Part shown: in pieces, positions 8,964-19,379 of the stretch
How the letters are laid out: each line of letters starts with the position of its first letter
Position numbering within the stretch: position 1 is the first letter of the stretch
NCBI GenBank assembly: GCA_963676845.2
Contig: CAXXKK010000006.1
Location: 124,001-188,000 of the forward strand
Origin: G963662675 sp963676845
GTDB taxonomy: Bacteria > Bacteroidota > Bacteroidia > Bacteroidales > Prolixibacteraceae
DNA length: 64,000 bases
Direction: 5' to 3'
Notes under the pieces: generated by a model
Told to the model about the DNA's origin: nothing
What the model saw: the letters and a program-made list of their open reading frames with translations, nothing else
Database searches by the model: none
Translations under genes and position numbers: made by a program

Positions 8964-8994
8964 GATTGCTTCGCTACGCTCGCAATGACGCTTC
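8964..8994. repeat. Palindromic REP-like element (GATTGCTTCG...CGCAATGACG)
   Basis: GATTGCTTCGCTACGCTCG followed by CAATGACGCTTCGG. This word pair is a widespread dispersed intergenic repeat in several bacterial phyla (recollection). Only one copy is visible in the window. Confidence 0.5.
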
Positions 8995-9037
8995 GGGCAG
9001 CGACAACCTGAACCCTGAAACATGAAATTCTTAACAT

Positions 9038-12000
9038 ATGAACCTCAAAACTAAAAAATATCGCTTATCCTCTTTCTCTGTGCTGGTTGTATTTGTCCTG
9101 CTGGTAATTATGGGAGCAAGCCTTATTTCCATGTTGAATGTGCAATTGAACCCGTCCCGTTCATTACCCAATTTGTCGGTTGAGTATAGCTGGCATAATG
9201 CTTCAGCAAGGGTAATCGAGCAGGAAGTTACCTCGAAGCTCGAAGGCTTGTTTAATGCGGTAAATGGTATTGAGGAAGTATCATCTGTTACATCACGGGG
9301 TAGTGGCTCAATTAGCCTGTCATTTAAAGAGAATGTAAATCTGGATGCCATACGTTTTGAGATTGCTTCACTTATCCGGCAGGTGTATCCCGAATTACCC
9401 GAAGAAGTATCTTTTCCCCAGATATCACTTAGTTCCAGTGGTACTCTCAGAGAACCTATTTTGGCCTATACTTTAAATGGAAGTGCCAGCCCATATTATA
9501 TACAAAAATATGCAGAGGATCATTTGGTCCCTGCTCTTTCGTTAATTGAAGGGATTTATGAAGTAAGGGTTTCTGGTTCTACCCCTTATGAATGGGAAAT
9601 TAAGTACAATTCTGATAGAATACAGACTTTGGGTATTTCTGTTACTGATATTCAACAGGGGATAAACAACTATTTTCAGGATTCATACCTGGGGCAAGGA
9701 AATACCAGCAAGGTCGGAAATGAGGATGCCTTAATAACTGGTGTTTATTTGGCTTCGGTTTCACCATCAGATAGTGTTGATTGGCGTTCTATACCAATAA
9801 AAAAGGTAGATAACCGCATTTTTACGCTGGGAGATTTGGCAACAGTAACTTATAAAGAACAGGAGCCAACCAGCTATTACCGCATCAATGGGTTAAATAC
9901 CATTAATATGGTTATTTATCCTGAGGATGATGTAAATACAATACGACTTGGTGGAACTATAAAAGATAAAATTGCCAGTTTGCGGGCTGAGCTTCCTGCC
10001 GGTTATTCGCTGTTGCTGGCTAGCGATTCAACTGAATATGTGGTTGATGAGTTGAAAATGGTAGGCATGCGTACCATTTTTTCCTTGCTCATTTTGCTTA
10101 CGTTCGTTTTGCTTATCAGTCGTCAGTTGAAATACCTTTTGTTGATTTTCTTAAGCATTGTGGCTAATCTTTTGGTGGCCTGTATCCTGTATTATGCACT
10201 CAAAATTGATATTCACCTGTATTCGTTGGCCGGGATAACCATTTCCTTTGGAATTATCATTGATAACAGCATTATCATGATTGACCATATCCGGCACCAG
10301 GGAAACCGGAAAGCCTTTATTGCTATCCTGGCAGCAACATTAACAACAATAGGGGCATTAAGCATGGTTTTCTTTTTGAAAGAAGAACAGCAGCTGAATT
10401 TGGTTGAGTTTGCACAGGTAATTATTGTAAACCTTGCTGTTTCCATGGCTGTTGCGCTATTTTTTATTCCGGCATTAATGGATAAGGTGAAATTGGAAGT
10501 GAAGAAAAGTAAAAGCTTTTTCCGCCGTAAACGTAGGGTATTAAAATTAACGAATAAGTACACTCGTTTCATTCTCTGGTCCAAAAGGCATAAATGGATA
10601 TATGTTACCCTGTTTATTCTCGGTTTTGGAATACCTATACACTGGTTGCCAACCGAAATTGAAGAAGAAGGAAAGTGGGCGGATCGCTATAATAAAACAT
10701 TGGGAAGTACTGTGATTACAGAAGATGTTCGTCCTGTTCTTGAAAAAATTTTTGGAGGTTCCCTGCGTTTGTTTACTGAATATGTTTTTGAGAGTTCATA
10801 CTATTCTGAGCCTGGACAAACAACTTTGTATGTCAGTGGAATAATGCCTGAGGGTTGCACTATTCAGCAGTTAAACGATGCCATTGTGTTAATGGAAAAC
10901 TTTATCAGTAAATATGATGAAGTTGATATGTTCCAGACATCAATATCAGGATATAATAGTTCCATCATAATTATCACTTTTAAGCCAGAGTTTGAAAACA
11001 GTTCATTTCCTTATGTGCTAAAAGAGGCTATTACTTCCAAGGCAATTAGTTTAGGTGGGCTGGACTGGTCAGTAACTGGTGTTGGGCAGGGTTTTTCGAA
11101 TGCTCTAGGTACAAGTTCAGGGAATCAAAGTATTAGTCTGGAAGGTTATAATTACGATGAATTATATGGATATGCGGAACAGCTAAAAGGTCTTTTAGAG
11201 GAAAATGAGCGTGTACAGAATGTCGAAATTAGGGGAGGTACAAATACATACTACTATTATTCAAGACCCACAACATTATATGAATATTATCTTGATTTTG
11301 ATCAGGAAGGTTTTGGCTTAAATGAGGTGTCTGTTGGACAGTTTTACAATTTTCTTCGAAATAAGGTATATCGAGGAGGTCTGATGTCTGTTTACCAGGA
11401 TAACGAAGCACAACCTGTTTCGTTGGTTGCTGACTCATATGGAGAATACAATGTGTGGGATTTACGTAATCGTCCGGTAAGTATTGGAGATGGCACATAT
11501 AAACTTGTCGATTTTGGTGATATCAGTAAACAAAAGGACAGGTAACGATATTTACAAAACCAATCAGCAATACCAGTTAATAGTTGCTTATGACTTTGTG
11601 GGGCCTTCTCGTTTGGCCGAAATTGTTCGCGAAAGACATGAAGATCAAATAACAACTTACCTTCCATTGGGTTATTCGGTGCGGGAAACAGATCGTAATT
11701 ATTGGTATAATCCAGGGAAAAAACGCAGTATTACCTAATCTTATTGGTTATTCTGATCATCTACTTTATTTGTTCCATTCTATTGGAGTCTTTATTGCAT
11801 GCCACTGGCAATTATCTTTATGATTCCGGTTTCGTTTATTGGTGTTTTCCTGACCTTCTACCTCTTCGATTTTAACTTTGATCAGGGGGGCTTCGCTTCT
11901 TTTGTGCTGCTGTGTGGAATTGTGGTTAATGCCGGTCTGTATATCATTAACGATTATAATAACTTCTGTCGTGCAAAAGGTGGAACAAACAGTCTGAAAT

Positions 12001-12212
12001 TGTATATGAAAGCCTTTAACCATAAAATCATACCTATCTTTTTGACTATCATATCAACCATCCTAGGACTTGGTTCCTTTTGTGTGGGCCGGGCAAAATG
12101 AAGTGTTTTGCGGTTTGCCTTTGCTGCCGGGGCTATGGGAGGTTTGCTCTTTTCTGTGACTGCGATATTGGTTTATCTGCCGCTGATGTTGAAGCTGACT
12201 ACTAAAAAATAA
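9038..12212 (+). pseudogene. Second RND transporter permease, frameshifted near the 3' end
   Basis: A second RND permease, different from the one at 1.4 kb. The frame is open for 835 residues (9038-11545): TM1 (SSFSVLVVFVLLVIMGASLI), porter domains and TM4 with GIIIDNSIIMIDHI. The missing C-terminus lies just downstream in other frames. Restoring frame at about 11535, 11726, 11798, 12089 and 12111 gives a normal ending: FVGPSRLAE, the TM8 segment ILLVILIIYFICSILLESLL, LLQPLAIIFMIPVSFIG, NAGLYIINDYN and FAFAAGAMGGLLFS, stop at 12212. No substitution-type nonsense codon is needed. Five indels in 600 bp with an otherwise conserved protein suggests sequence error over decay. It probably worked with the upstream adaptor. 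Confidence 0.8.
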
Positions 12213-12388
12213 AAATATCAAAACCAAAATGAAAAATCTTAAATCCGAAATTCCAATTTATGTAATTTATAAGGAATAAGCTAATGAATATTGATGCTGG
12301 ATGGGTGAAAAATGAAAGAATAAGTGTTTAATGCTTCGCATTTGAACATTCAAATCCTCAAACAAATAATATCTAATATTTAATCAAA

Positions 12389-13561
12389 ATGAAAAGATCA
12401 CTTCTATTTGTATTTACTGCACTTGTTTTTGCATCATGTAGTCAACCACAACAACCTGAAAATATTGTGGTTGATGTTGAATCTGCAATTGGAACAGAAT
12501 CGAATAAAATGCTGACAGATTATATTGAAAGTATCGAATATATTCCTTTAGAAACTACCTCAGAAATCATATTAAATCGTATTTACAATGTTTATGTGAC
12601 TGATGACTATTTTGTTGTTTTTTGATGATGAATTGTTCGATTTTTGACCATAACGGTAAGTTTGTTAGAAAAATTGGTCGGATTGGAAATGGCCCTGGAG
12701 AATATTCGAATGTTACATCTGCCTATTATTCTCATATTTCCCAACATATATATTTCCCAAGAACTTCAACAGGAAATATGCTGGAGTTTGATCTTGATGG
12801 AAATGTTATTAATGAAATTCCTTTGAATGGAGTACTATCTATGAATTTTGCAAATATTAATTCAACAACATTTGCATGTTATGTATTAAACCTACAGGGA
12901 AGTGAAGTTGATAAATGCATCATATTTAATGAATATGGCGAAGAAATTGCTAAAATCCCGAATAATGACTTTTTTACTTTTGGAAATTCAATGTTTGTAA
13001 ATAATGCCGAAGGTATTTTCTTTAACTCAGGTGATAAGCTGAATTTTAAAGAATATTTTAACGATACAATTTATCAGTTTCGTTCCGATACGATTTTATC
13101 ACCCCGAATGGTATTTAATTCCGGAAAATACAAGGTTTCAGCCGATTTAAAATCTGATCCGGAAAATTATCTGGAAACTTATAATCGTGATTATTTTATT
13201 GTCAGTCACATCCTTGAAACACCCTCTTTACTATTCTTTAGTTATAGGTATGATGGAACGTTCCAATGCCTTGATCTATAATAAAAAATCCGGAACGGTT
13301 GATAATTATCCGGGGACAGAAGAATATGCAGGCATTCCAAATGATTGGGACGGAGGAATAAGTTTTTATCCCGGAACAAATGACAAGAATATTTGTGTTC
13401 AGGTAGTTGATTCGTATAGACTTATCGAACACGCTAACTCCCCAGAATTTCAAAACTCCACACCTCAATACCCAGGAAAGAAAGCGGAACTGGAAGAGCT
13501 AGCAAAGAGCCTTAATGAAAATGACAACCCGGTGTTGATGTTGGTGAAACTGAAAGAATAA
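12389..13561 (+). pseudogene. 6-bladed beta-propeller lipoprotein, frameshifted (paralogue 4 of 9)
   Basis: Three overlapping reading frames (12389-12625, 12622-13281, 13187-13561) make one propeller lipoprotein of about 390 residues. The signal is LLFVFTALVFASC, then IESIEYIPLETTSE, RKIGRIGNGPGEY, FNDTIYQF, NSGKYKVSADL, and the long tail ELAKSLNENDNPVLMLVKLKE. The first break is explained by one extra T in each of two T-runs (about 12617-12655), the other by one extra base near 13260. Its last 140 nt are almost identical to those of paralogue 5 just downstream, although the bodies differ widely. Whether the gene is truly broken depends on the read quality in this tract. Confidence 0.8.
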
Positions 13562-13627
13562 GAGTTTGAATGTTTGAGAAATTGAATGTTCACAACCTCA
13601 AGAAAAATGAAATTTGATAATTATAAA

Positions 13628-14803
13628 ATGAAATATAGATTTATCTGTTTTTTCCTTTTTGCGTTGATTGGATGCAATTCACAACTATCTGAATCTTCCA
13701 TTATGGAAATTGATCCTCGGACTTTTTCAGATAATGAAATTAATCTGGCAAAAATAGCTGATGATATTCGTTATGTACCACTTGACTATAATGAACCTTT
13801 GGGTATTCATTATGATTGTAAAATTGTGAATGACAAAATTTATACATCATTTAGGAATGTTGGTGTAATTAGTTTTGACACATCAGGGAAGTTTTTGCAA
13901 AAATATGGGAATATTGGACGTGGGGCAGAAGAATACATTTACTGTCATTCTTTTACAGTTGATGAAAATAGTGGATCTGTTTATGTAATGGATCACAATC
14001 AGAAGGATATTGAAGTTTATTCTCAGAGAGGTGATTACCTAAGGAGCTTAAAATTACCTAAGGCTGATGATGGCTTTTGGTTTGAAGAAATTGAGAGCTT
14101 TAATTCTTTACTGTTTGTGTCTCAGATTTTTAATATGGGACATGCCCAAAACTGTTGGGTTGTGATAGATTCATTAGGAACTGTAATTTGCGAAAAGAAG
14201 AATCCAATTCCTTCATTTGATAGTAGATTTGGGGTTGGTGCAAATCTTTCCAAACTTAAAGATCATCTTTTATACTGGGATACCTATGCTGATACGGTAT
14301 ATGCAATAAATCCGGATTATACTTATACTACTCCATATTTGTTTTCAGCAGGAGAGCATCGCATGCCACATAATAATTTTAATCCCAAAATAGAAAACAA
14401 TAAAATTGATATCCCTTATTTTGTTGTAAATCAATTTTTTGAAACAAAACTCTATCTTTTATGCATGTATGGATATCAGAATAGTCAGTATTTAGCTGTT
14501 ATTGATAAGACTTCTCATGGTAATTATGTAACTCAATTATATCTCGATGATAAAGTTGGTGGTATGAAAAATGACATAGATGCAGGTGTGCCTTTTTGTC
14601 CTGAATATTATTATTCAGAAAATGGAAATGAATATCTGGTTTCAACTGTTAATGCTTACGAACTTATCGAACACGCAAACTCCCCAGAATTTCAAAACAC
14701 CACACCTCAATACCCAGGAAAGAAAGCGGAACTGGAAGAGCTAGCAAAGAGCCTTAATGAAAATGACAATCCGGTGTTGATGCTGGTGAAACTGAAAGAA
14801 TAA
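13628..14803 (+). CDS. 6-bladed beta-propeller lipoprotein (paralogue 5 of 9)
   Basis: An intact propeller lipoprotein inside the indel-rich tract. I place the start at ATG 13628, which gives the signal MKYRFICFFLFALIGC; the open frame extends up to 13586 but would add 14 hydrophilic residues. Motifs: NLAKIADDIRYVPLDYNE, YGNIGRGAEEYIYC (about residue 97), YADTVYAI (about 220), FSAGEHRMPHNNF. From ELIEHANSPEFQN onward it has the 47-residue constant tail ending DNPVLMLVKLKE. It starts 66 nt after paralogue 4 in the same direction. Immediately downstream comes the 20-bp-period array at 14.87 kb. Confidence 0.87.
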   Translation: MKYRFICFFLFALIGCNSQLSESSIMEIDPRTFSDNEINLAKIADDIRYVPLDYNEPLGIHYDCKIVNDKIYTSFRNVGVISFDTSGKFLQKYGNIGRGAEEYIYCHSFTVDENSGSVYVMDHNQKDIEVYSQRGDYLRSLKLPKADDGFWFEEIESFNSLLFVSQIFNMGHAQNCWVVIDSLGTVICEKKNPIPSFDSRFGVGANLSKLKDHLLYWDTYADTVYAINPDYTYTTPYLFSAGEHRMPHNNFNPKIENNKIDIPYFVVNQFFETKLYLLCMYGYQNSQYLAVIDKTSHGNYVTQLYLDDKVGGMKNDIDAGVPFCPEYYYSENGNEYLVSTVNAYELIEHANSPEFQNTTPQYPGKKAELEELAKSLNENDNPVLMLVKLKE

Positions 14804-14868
14804 TATAAAAAACGCAGATGCAGTTTAGGAAAGTGTTAATAATAAAGATCTGTAGCTAATTGTATTGC

Positions 14869-15081
14869 CCTTTTAATAATCGTCAAATCCTTTTAAGATT
14901 CATCTCCTCTTTTTAAGTTTTGAAACTTCCTTTTAAGATTTAGAGTTTCCTTTTACTATTTAAGCCTTCCTTTTTAAAAGGATGGGTAAAATCTTAAAAG
15001 GAAGCCCGTATTGCTAAAAGGATTAGTAAAATTCCAAAAGGAAAGCGAAAATGCTAAAAGGATTAGCAAGAAGACAACAGG
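14869..15081. repeat. Intergenic array of CCTTTTA words in exact 20-bp phase, inverting at its centre
   Basis: CCTTTT (or CTTTTT) begins at 14869, 14889, 14909, 14929, 14949 and 14969. After a central CCTTTTTAAAAGG the complement AAAAGG continues, with its GG at 14980, 15000, 15020, 15040, 15060 and a degraded copy at 15080. Each 20-bp unit reads roughly CCTTTTAAGATT plus 8 variable bases. The spacing is exact, the rest of the unit is not. It occupies the gap 14804-15324, which also holds a GC hairpin (15172-15189) and a terminator. No coding potential is seen. Confidence 0.8.
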
Positions 15082-15220
15082 AAACAGAAAAGAGGTATTT
15101 TGTCTGTCCCATCCTAAATTGTGACGTGGATATGAAAGGTTTGTAGGAATCAGTATCGCTTGGAGTTAGTTCTGCCCCGTATGGGGCGGAAGATACATTG
15201 CAGCGTAGCTCTCATCCAAA

Positions 15221-15257
15221 CAAAAAAAGCCTGCCAGGTAAAAAACCAGACAGGCTT
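15221..15257 (-). terminator. Intrinsic terminator of the M14 peptidase gene
   Basis: Stem AGCCTGCCAGGT / ACCAGACAGGCT with an A-rich loop. On the minus strand it is followed by a run of seven T. It lies 67 nt past the stop codon at 15325. Confidence 0.75.
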
Positions 15258-15324
15258 GGAGTTTATATGGTGAGCAGGTAGGGATATTCCCTATCTGCTC
15301 TATTTACTCTTTTGTGAATATGGA

Positions 15325-17996
15325 TTACTCAGCGATTGCTCCAATCCATGCTTCTGAAGCAACATGATCTTTTGCAAGATCATTAGAGTAAAGCAATGCG
15401 TTAAACAAGGTTCTGTAAGTACCCATTGATTGTCCGCGCCATTGTGGCTGGAATCCAAAAAGTAATACATGTCCTTCACCGTGTTTTACATCTACAGCTG
15501 CTGCGTTTCCATTTAAATATTCTTCACCTTCCAAATATCCGGAAAGCAGTGGAGATCCACTTTCCTGGTAGCGGGCTAAAATTTCACCTTCAAAACCTTC
15601 TGTTGGAGCAAATACCGGACTGCTGTATACAAATATGTTTGACATATCAGCCATACCTGCCATTACCGGATGTTCATTATTACAAGTTACTTCCATGATA
15701 GATCCACCAGTAAAGAATTCAGAACGGCTTACTCCTTCAACAACATTTTTAACAGGTAAGTGAAGTGCGTCAATGGCATATAAACTACTTTGATTCATAC
15801 AAAGCAATGTGCCACCATTGGAAACAAATTTATCCAGATTACGGCTTCCTGTATCACCTAAACCTCCTGTATATTCAGCTGGTGCTGACCCTGGAGTCAA
15901 TCCATTTTCAATTGTTCCTGTTCTTTCGTTAGCTATTACAATTACATCAAAACGATCATTCAGGTTGCCAGACAGAAAATCTGCATTTCTGATTGAAGTA
16001 TATTCAACTCCAAAGTTGTCTAACAAGAAGCGAGTCCAGCCCATATCCATACTGGCAGTCCAGGGTCTGAAAACAGCTACTCTGGTTTTTACTTCAGTGT
16101 TTGAGCTTTGAGTGCTTAATTCACCATTGATAGCATAATCATCTACCCATTGTTGCATCAGGCTACGGCCAGCACCTTTTATTCCATACTTGTTTTTATC
16201 GTGGTTGTAAATAATTGTCAGACCTTTTTCTTTGGCTTCTGACAATACGCGGAATGAGTTGTTCTCTGTTGGATCAACATAAAGGATAGAACCACTACCT
16301 TTTAATGAACCTGGAAGGGGCTTAATTCCGGCAGCAACAGTATTGGTGTTAAATCCTGTTCCCGGAACGAAATCTTCTTTTTCAAGATCTGAATCAGTTA
16401 CATCAACTGGGTCTACAGCTTCGCCTGATACAGCTTCCATAGCACCTCTAAGCTCAGCAGTTAAAGGACTCATAGCTGCTCTAACCTGAACTTCCATTTG
16501 GTAAGGAAGTGTCCATCCGGCAGCATCGTAAGGTTGTTCCAGTGGGCCGTCTGCAGATTCCCTGATCTCAGGATAAACTTGTACATCTAATAATTGTCTT
16601 GCCAGTTCGCCGAACTCCTGATCCAATGGCACTACCCATGTTCCTGCAGGATAAGAAACTCCTTCAAATGTAGTGGTCTCGGTTAATTGAGAAATACGAA
16701 TTCCATTATATGCCAATCGTTTTAATAACTCAACAGGTCTCATGTTATCTCTCTGTTCCTGAGGAATAAAATAGGCATAAGGAGCTTCGTTCCTGTATTT
16801 TTCGATGATTTCAACACCTGATTTGTATTTGTTGTACAGCAATGTTTCTTTGTACTTGGCAGCATAATCAAGAATACCAATGTTGGCAACCTGCATGTAT
16901 TTCATGGCATCGCTAATGTGCCACCAGCCACCTTCCCACGGACTGGTATATAATGATCCGGGTCTGATATCTTTATAACCTTCAGGGAAATCATTAACCG
17001 TATAAAAATGTGGAGTTGCGTAATTGTAAAGCGCTGTTTCAGTCCAGAATGCAGGAATGTTTTGCATAACCGGCAAGTAATCAACATAACCGGGATACCA
17101 GGCATCAAATCCGGTACCCATGTGTGTAGCTCCTTCTAATCCTTCGGTTTCCAACTCCTGAGCCATTGCCATACCAATCATGTTTACCTCACGAATAATT
17201 CGTGGTGGCGATTGAGCAGCAATAGGTTCTGCAAATGGTGGTAACCAGATACGTGTAGGGAATGGAGCTGTTTGGTGCAATACGTGAATGATACTGGGCT
17301 CCCAGTCTCTCCAGGTTCTTGTAATTACCCTTGATTCAAGCATGTTTAGCATATAGGCATCACGACAGTTGTCATGACCAACATATTTTTGATATAACCA
17401 AGGCATTCTGGCTGTTTCGTAAGGAGTTCCTACATTACTTAAATACCAATCAGAAACAATATCCTGTCCGTCAGGGTTAAGTGATGGCCATAGAACAAGA
17501 ATAACGTTTTCCAGAATTTCCTGGTATTTTGGTTCATCAGCCCTGCTTAAAATTTCGTAAGCAAGAGGAAGCATGTCTTGTGATCCTGCAATTTCAGAAG
17601 CGTGAAACCACCATTGATGTCAACGATACTTTTACCTTCTTTAATAAGCTCACGAGCTTCTTCTTCGCTTAGATTTTCAGGATGAGCAAGTTTTTGAGAA
17701 ATCTCTTTGTAATAATCCAGCTTTGCTAAGTTTTCAGGTGAAGAAATGACTGCATATTGCCACTCTCTGCCTTCAGTGGTTTTTCCTGCATATTTCATTT
17801 CAATCATGTTACTGGCTTTGTCCAGTGCTTCAAAATAGCTGATAGACTGCTCATAGTTTACTAAGTGAAAGTCTGAACCAACCTCAAAGCCGATTACATC
17901 CTCAGGCTTGGGAATTGATGCATTTTGAGCACTCATTGTAAGGGGCGAAAAACACAGCATTAAAAGTCCAATCACAAAGTATTGATGATGGAACAT
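15325..17996 (-). pseudogene. M14 family zinc carboxypeptidase with C-terminal amidotransferase-like domain, one frameshift
   Basis: Secreted M14 metallopeptidase of about 890 residues, the usual size for this Bacteroidota subfamily. The start at 17996 gives signal MFHHQYFVIGLLMLCFSPL ending SAQ; the frame reaches 18080 but adds a hydrophilic stretch. One frameshift near 17605 falls in the zinc motif: the two frames together read NGG-x-HASEIAGSQ, the HxxE signature. Further marks: SLNPDGQD, YVGHDNCRDAYM, HVLHQTAPFPTRIWLPPF (third zinc ligand His). The C-terminal 200 residues (NGGTLLCMNQSS, GEGHVLLFGFQPQWRG) resemble a class I glutamine amidotransferase-like fold. It likely cleaves peptides in the periplasm or outside the cell. 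The break probably reflects sequence error, as in its neighbours. Confidence 0.85.
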
Positions 17997-18373
17997 TTTA
18001 ATGACTTTGGAAACTGTTAATCTTTCTGCTTCAACATGGGCAGAAAGAGAATAACACCGATGGTTGTCAATTCTATCCATAATTAGTATAATTTAATTTT
18101 TAAAATTTTATCTAATATCTTTAATTGTTGTTGTTAATGTCAAAATACTTAAAATAGGATTGTTGAATAGTCAAATAGTTTGTGTATTCAATTATATCAG
18201 TACTAATGGTCAGCTAAACTAGTAAAATAATTTCTATATGATAGTAAATAGGGCTATAAATACTCAAAATGTATTTATTTGTAAATAAAATTTAACAACT
18301 AGTAATAAATTGAAGATTGATTATTGTGGTTGAGTACGGAATAGTTTTATACCTACAAAAATATTGTTTATTT
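17997..18373. other. Gene-free AT-rich gap
   Basis: A 377-nt stretch between two minus-strand genes. It contains the upstream in-frame extension of the peptidase gene (to 18080) and then plain AT-rich sequence. No hairpin followed by a T-run, no TAnnTTTG promoter on the minus strand and no small gene stood out. Confidence 0.4.
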
Positions 18374-19126
18374 CTAATTTTTGTCCCTGTAGTTATTGTA
18401 TTGAGTTTGAATCATTTTAATTATTTCATATTTCGTTGATTGGGCAGAAAATAAATCTTTAGAATTTAGATAGATCATAAAAGTGTCAGCTTGTAATGAA
18501 TTTAATCCTGTTAATGACATAACCAGATCCTTATTATAGATAGATGCAAGCTTTTCCCATTCTAATTGTTCTTTCATTGCTGCTCTGGTTTTTCGTTTTT
18601 CTATTTCACGATGCCCTAAATAATAATGAAGTACTGATATCTGATGGTTTTTGAAATCAGAGAATGTAGGTTTTGAATTATAGTCATCGCCTCTTAACTC
18701 AGGAGAAATATCAACAGGTTTGCCGGTTCCCAAATCATCGATACATATTTTGGGTGCATTTCCGGTAACTTCAACTTCATCAAGAAGTAGAACTTTGGGA
18801 CGAACTTTAACAATCAGGATACTATCTGAATTGTAGGAAGAGGGGATTTGAAATAATTCGTCGGTGTAGCCAATTGCAGAGAAAAGTAAACTATCAGTAT
18901 TATAAACTTTAATTGAAAAGTAGCCTTTCGAATCGCACATTGTTCCTCTGTGCGTGCGTGCTTTTACAATTGCCCCAAACGGTACAGGATTGCCATCAAG
19001 AGAATCGATAATCTGTCCTTTAATCGATACTTCTCTGCTTTCAATGATGGTGTTGTTATCTTGTCCATGGACATGGGAGTAACCCATAAATAAAAACACT
19101 GTTATAAATATGAATAATTTATTCAT
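18374..19126 (-). CDS. Carboxypeptidase regulatory-like (CarboxypepD_reg-like) domain protein
   Basis: A 250-residue exported protein with signal MNKLFIFITVFLFMGYSHVHG. Residues 33-105 form one CarboxypepD_reg-like beta-sandwich of the kind at the N-terminus of TonB-dependent receptors: SIKGQIIDSLDGNPVPFGAI, then DSKGYFSIKV, DSLLFSAIGYTDE. Here it stands without a receptor barrel. The C-terminal half (about 110-250) is charged and mostly helical, with no family I recognise. It lies on the same strand as the M14 peptidase, 377 nt apart, so co-transcription is doubtful. Free-standing proteins of this kind are common in Bacteroidota envelopes; the precise role is unknown. Confidence 0.8.
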   Translation of the reverse strand: MNKLFIFITVFLFMGYSHVHGQDNNTIIESREVSIKGQIIDSLDGNPVPFGAIVKARTHRGTMCDSKGYFSIKVYNTDSLLFSAIGYTDELFQIPSSYNSDSILIVKVRPKVLLLDEVEVTGNAPKICIDDLGTGKPVDISPELRGDDYNSKPTFSDFKNHQISVLHYYLGHREIEKRKTRAAMKEQLEWEKLASIYNKDLVMSLTGLNSLQADTFMIYLNSKDLFSAQSTKYEIIKMIQTQYNNYRDKN

Positions 19127-19379
19127 TTAATATAAAATATTCAGATCATTGAGCAGATTCATTGGTAAACATATCTTATTCAGGTATATGTGTCAATTGT
19201 TTTAATTGTTTATAACATATTTTAAAAATAAATACATAATATTTATCTTCTTTTGAAAGCACAAATTAAACCTTAAAAATCGGGTTGATTTTATTGTCTG
19301 AAAGTAATTTTTGCTATATGAACAGATGGAATTGCCCAATAATTTAACCAGTCAACTGAAAAATGCTAAACTCTAAAAA

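Noticed and set aside
12099..12101. In-frame TGA as selenocysteine or recoding site in RND permease 2
   Set aside because: Two nearby indels explain the stop and restore the usual sequence; no hairpin or selenium genes are seen.
11799..12101. Separate small membrane protein gene
   Set aside because: It is TM9-TM11 of the frameshifted RND permease (MPLAIIFMIPVSFIG is the standard segment).
14869..15081. CRISPR array
   Set aside because: The repeated word is only 6-9 bases, the filler is about 12 bases, the array inverts in the middle, and there are no cas genes nearby.
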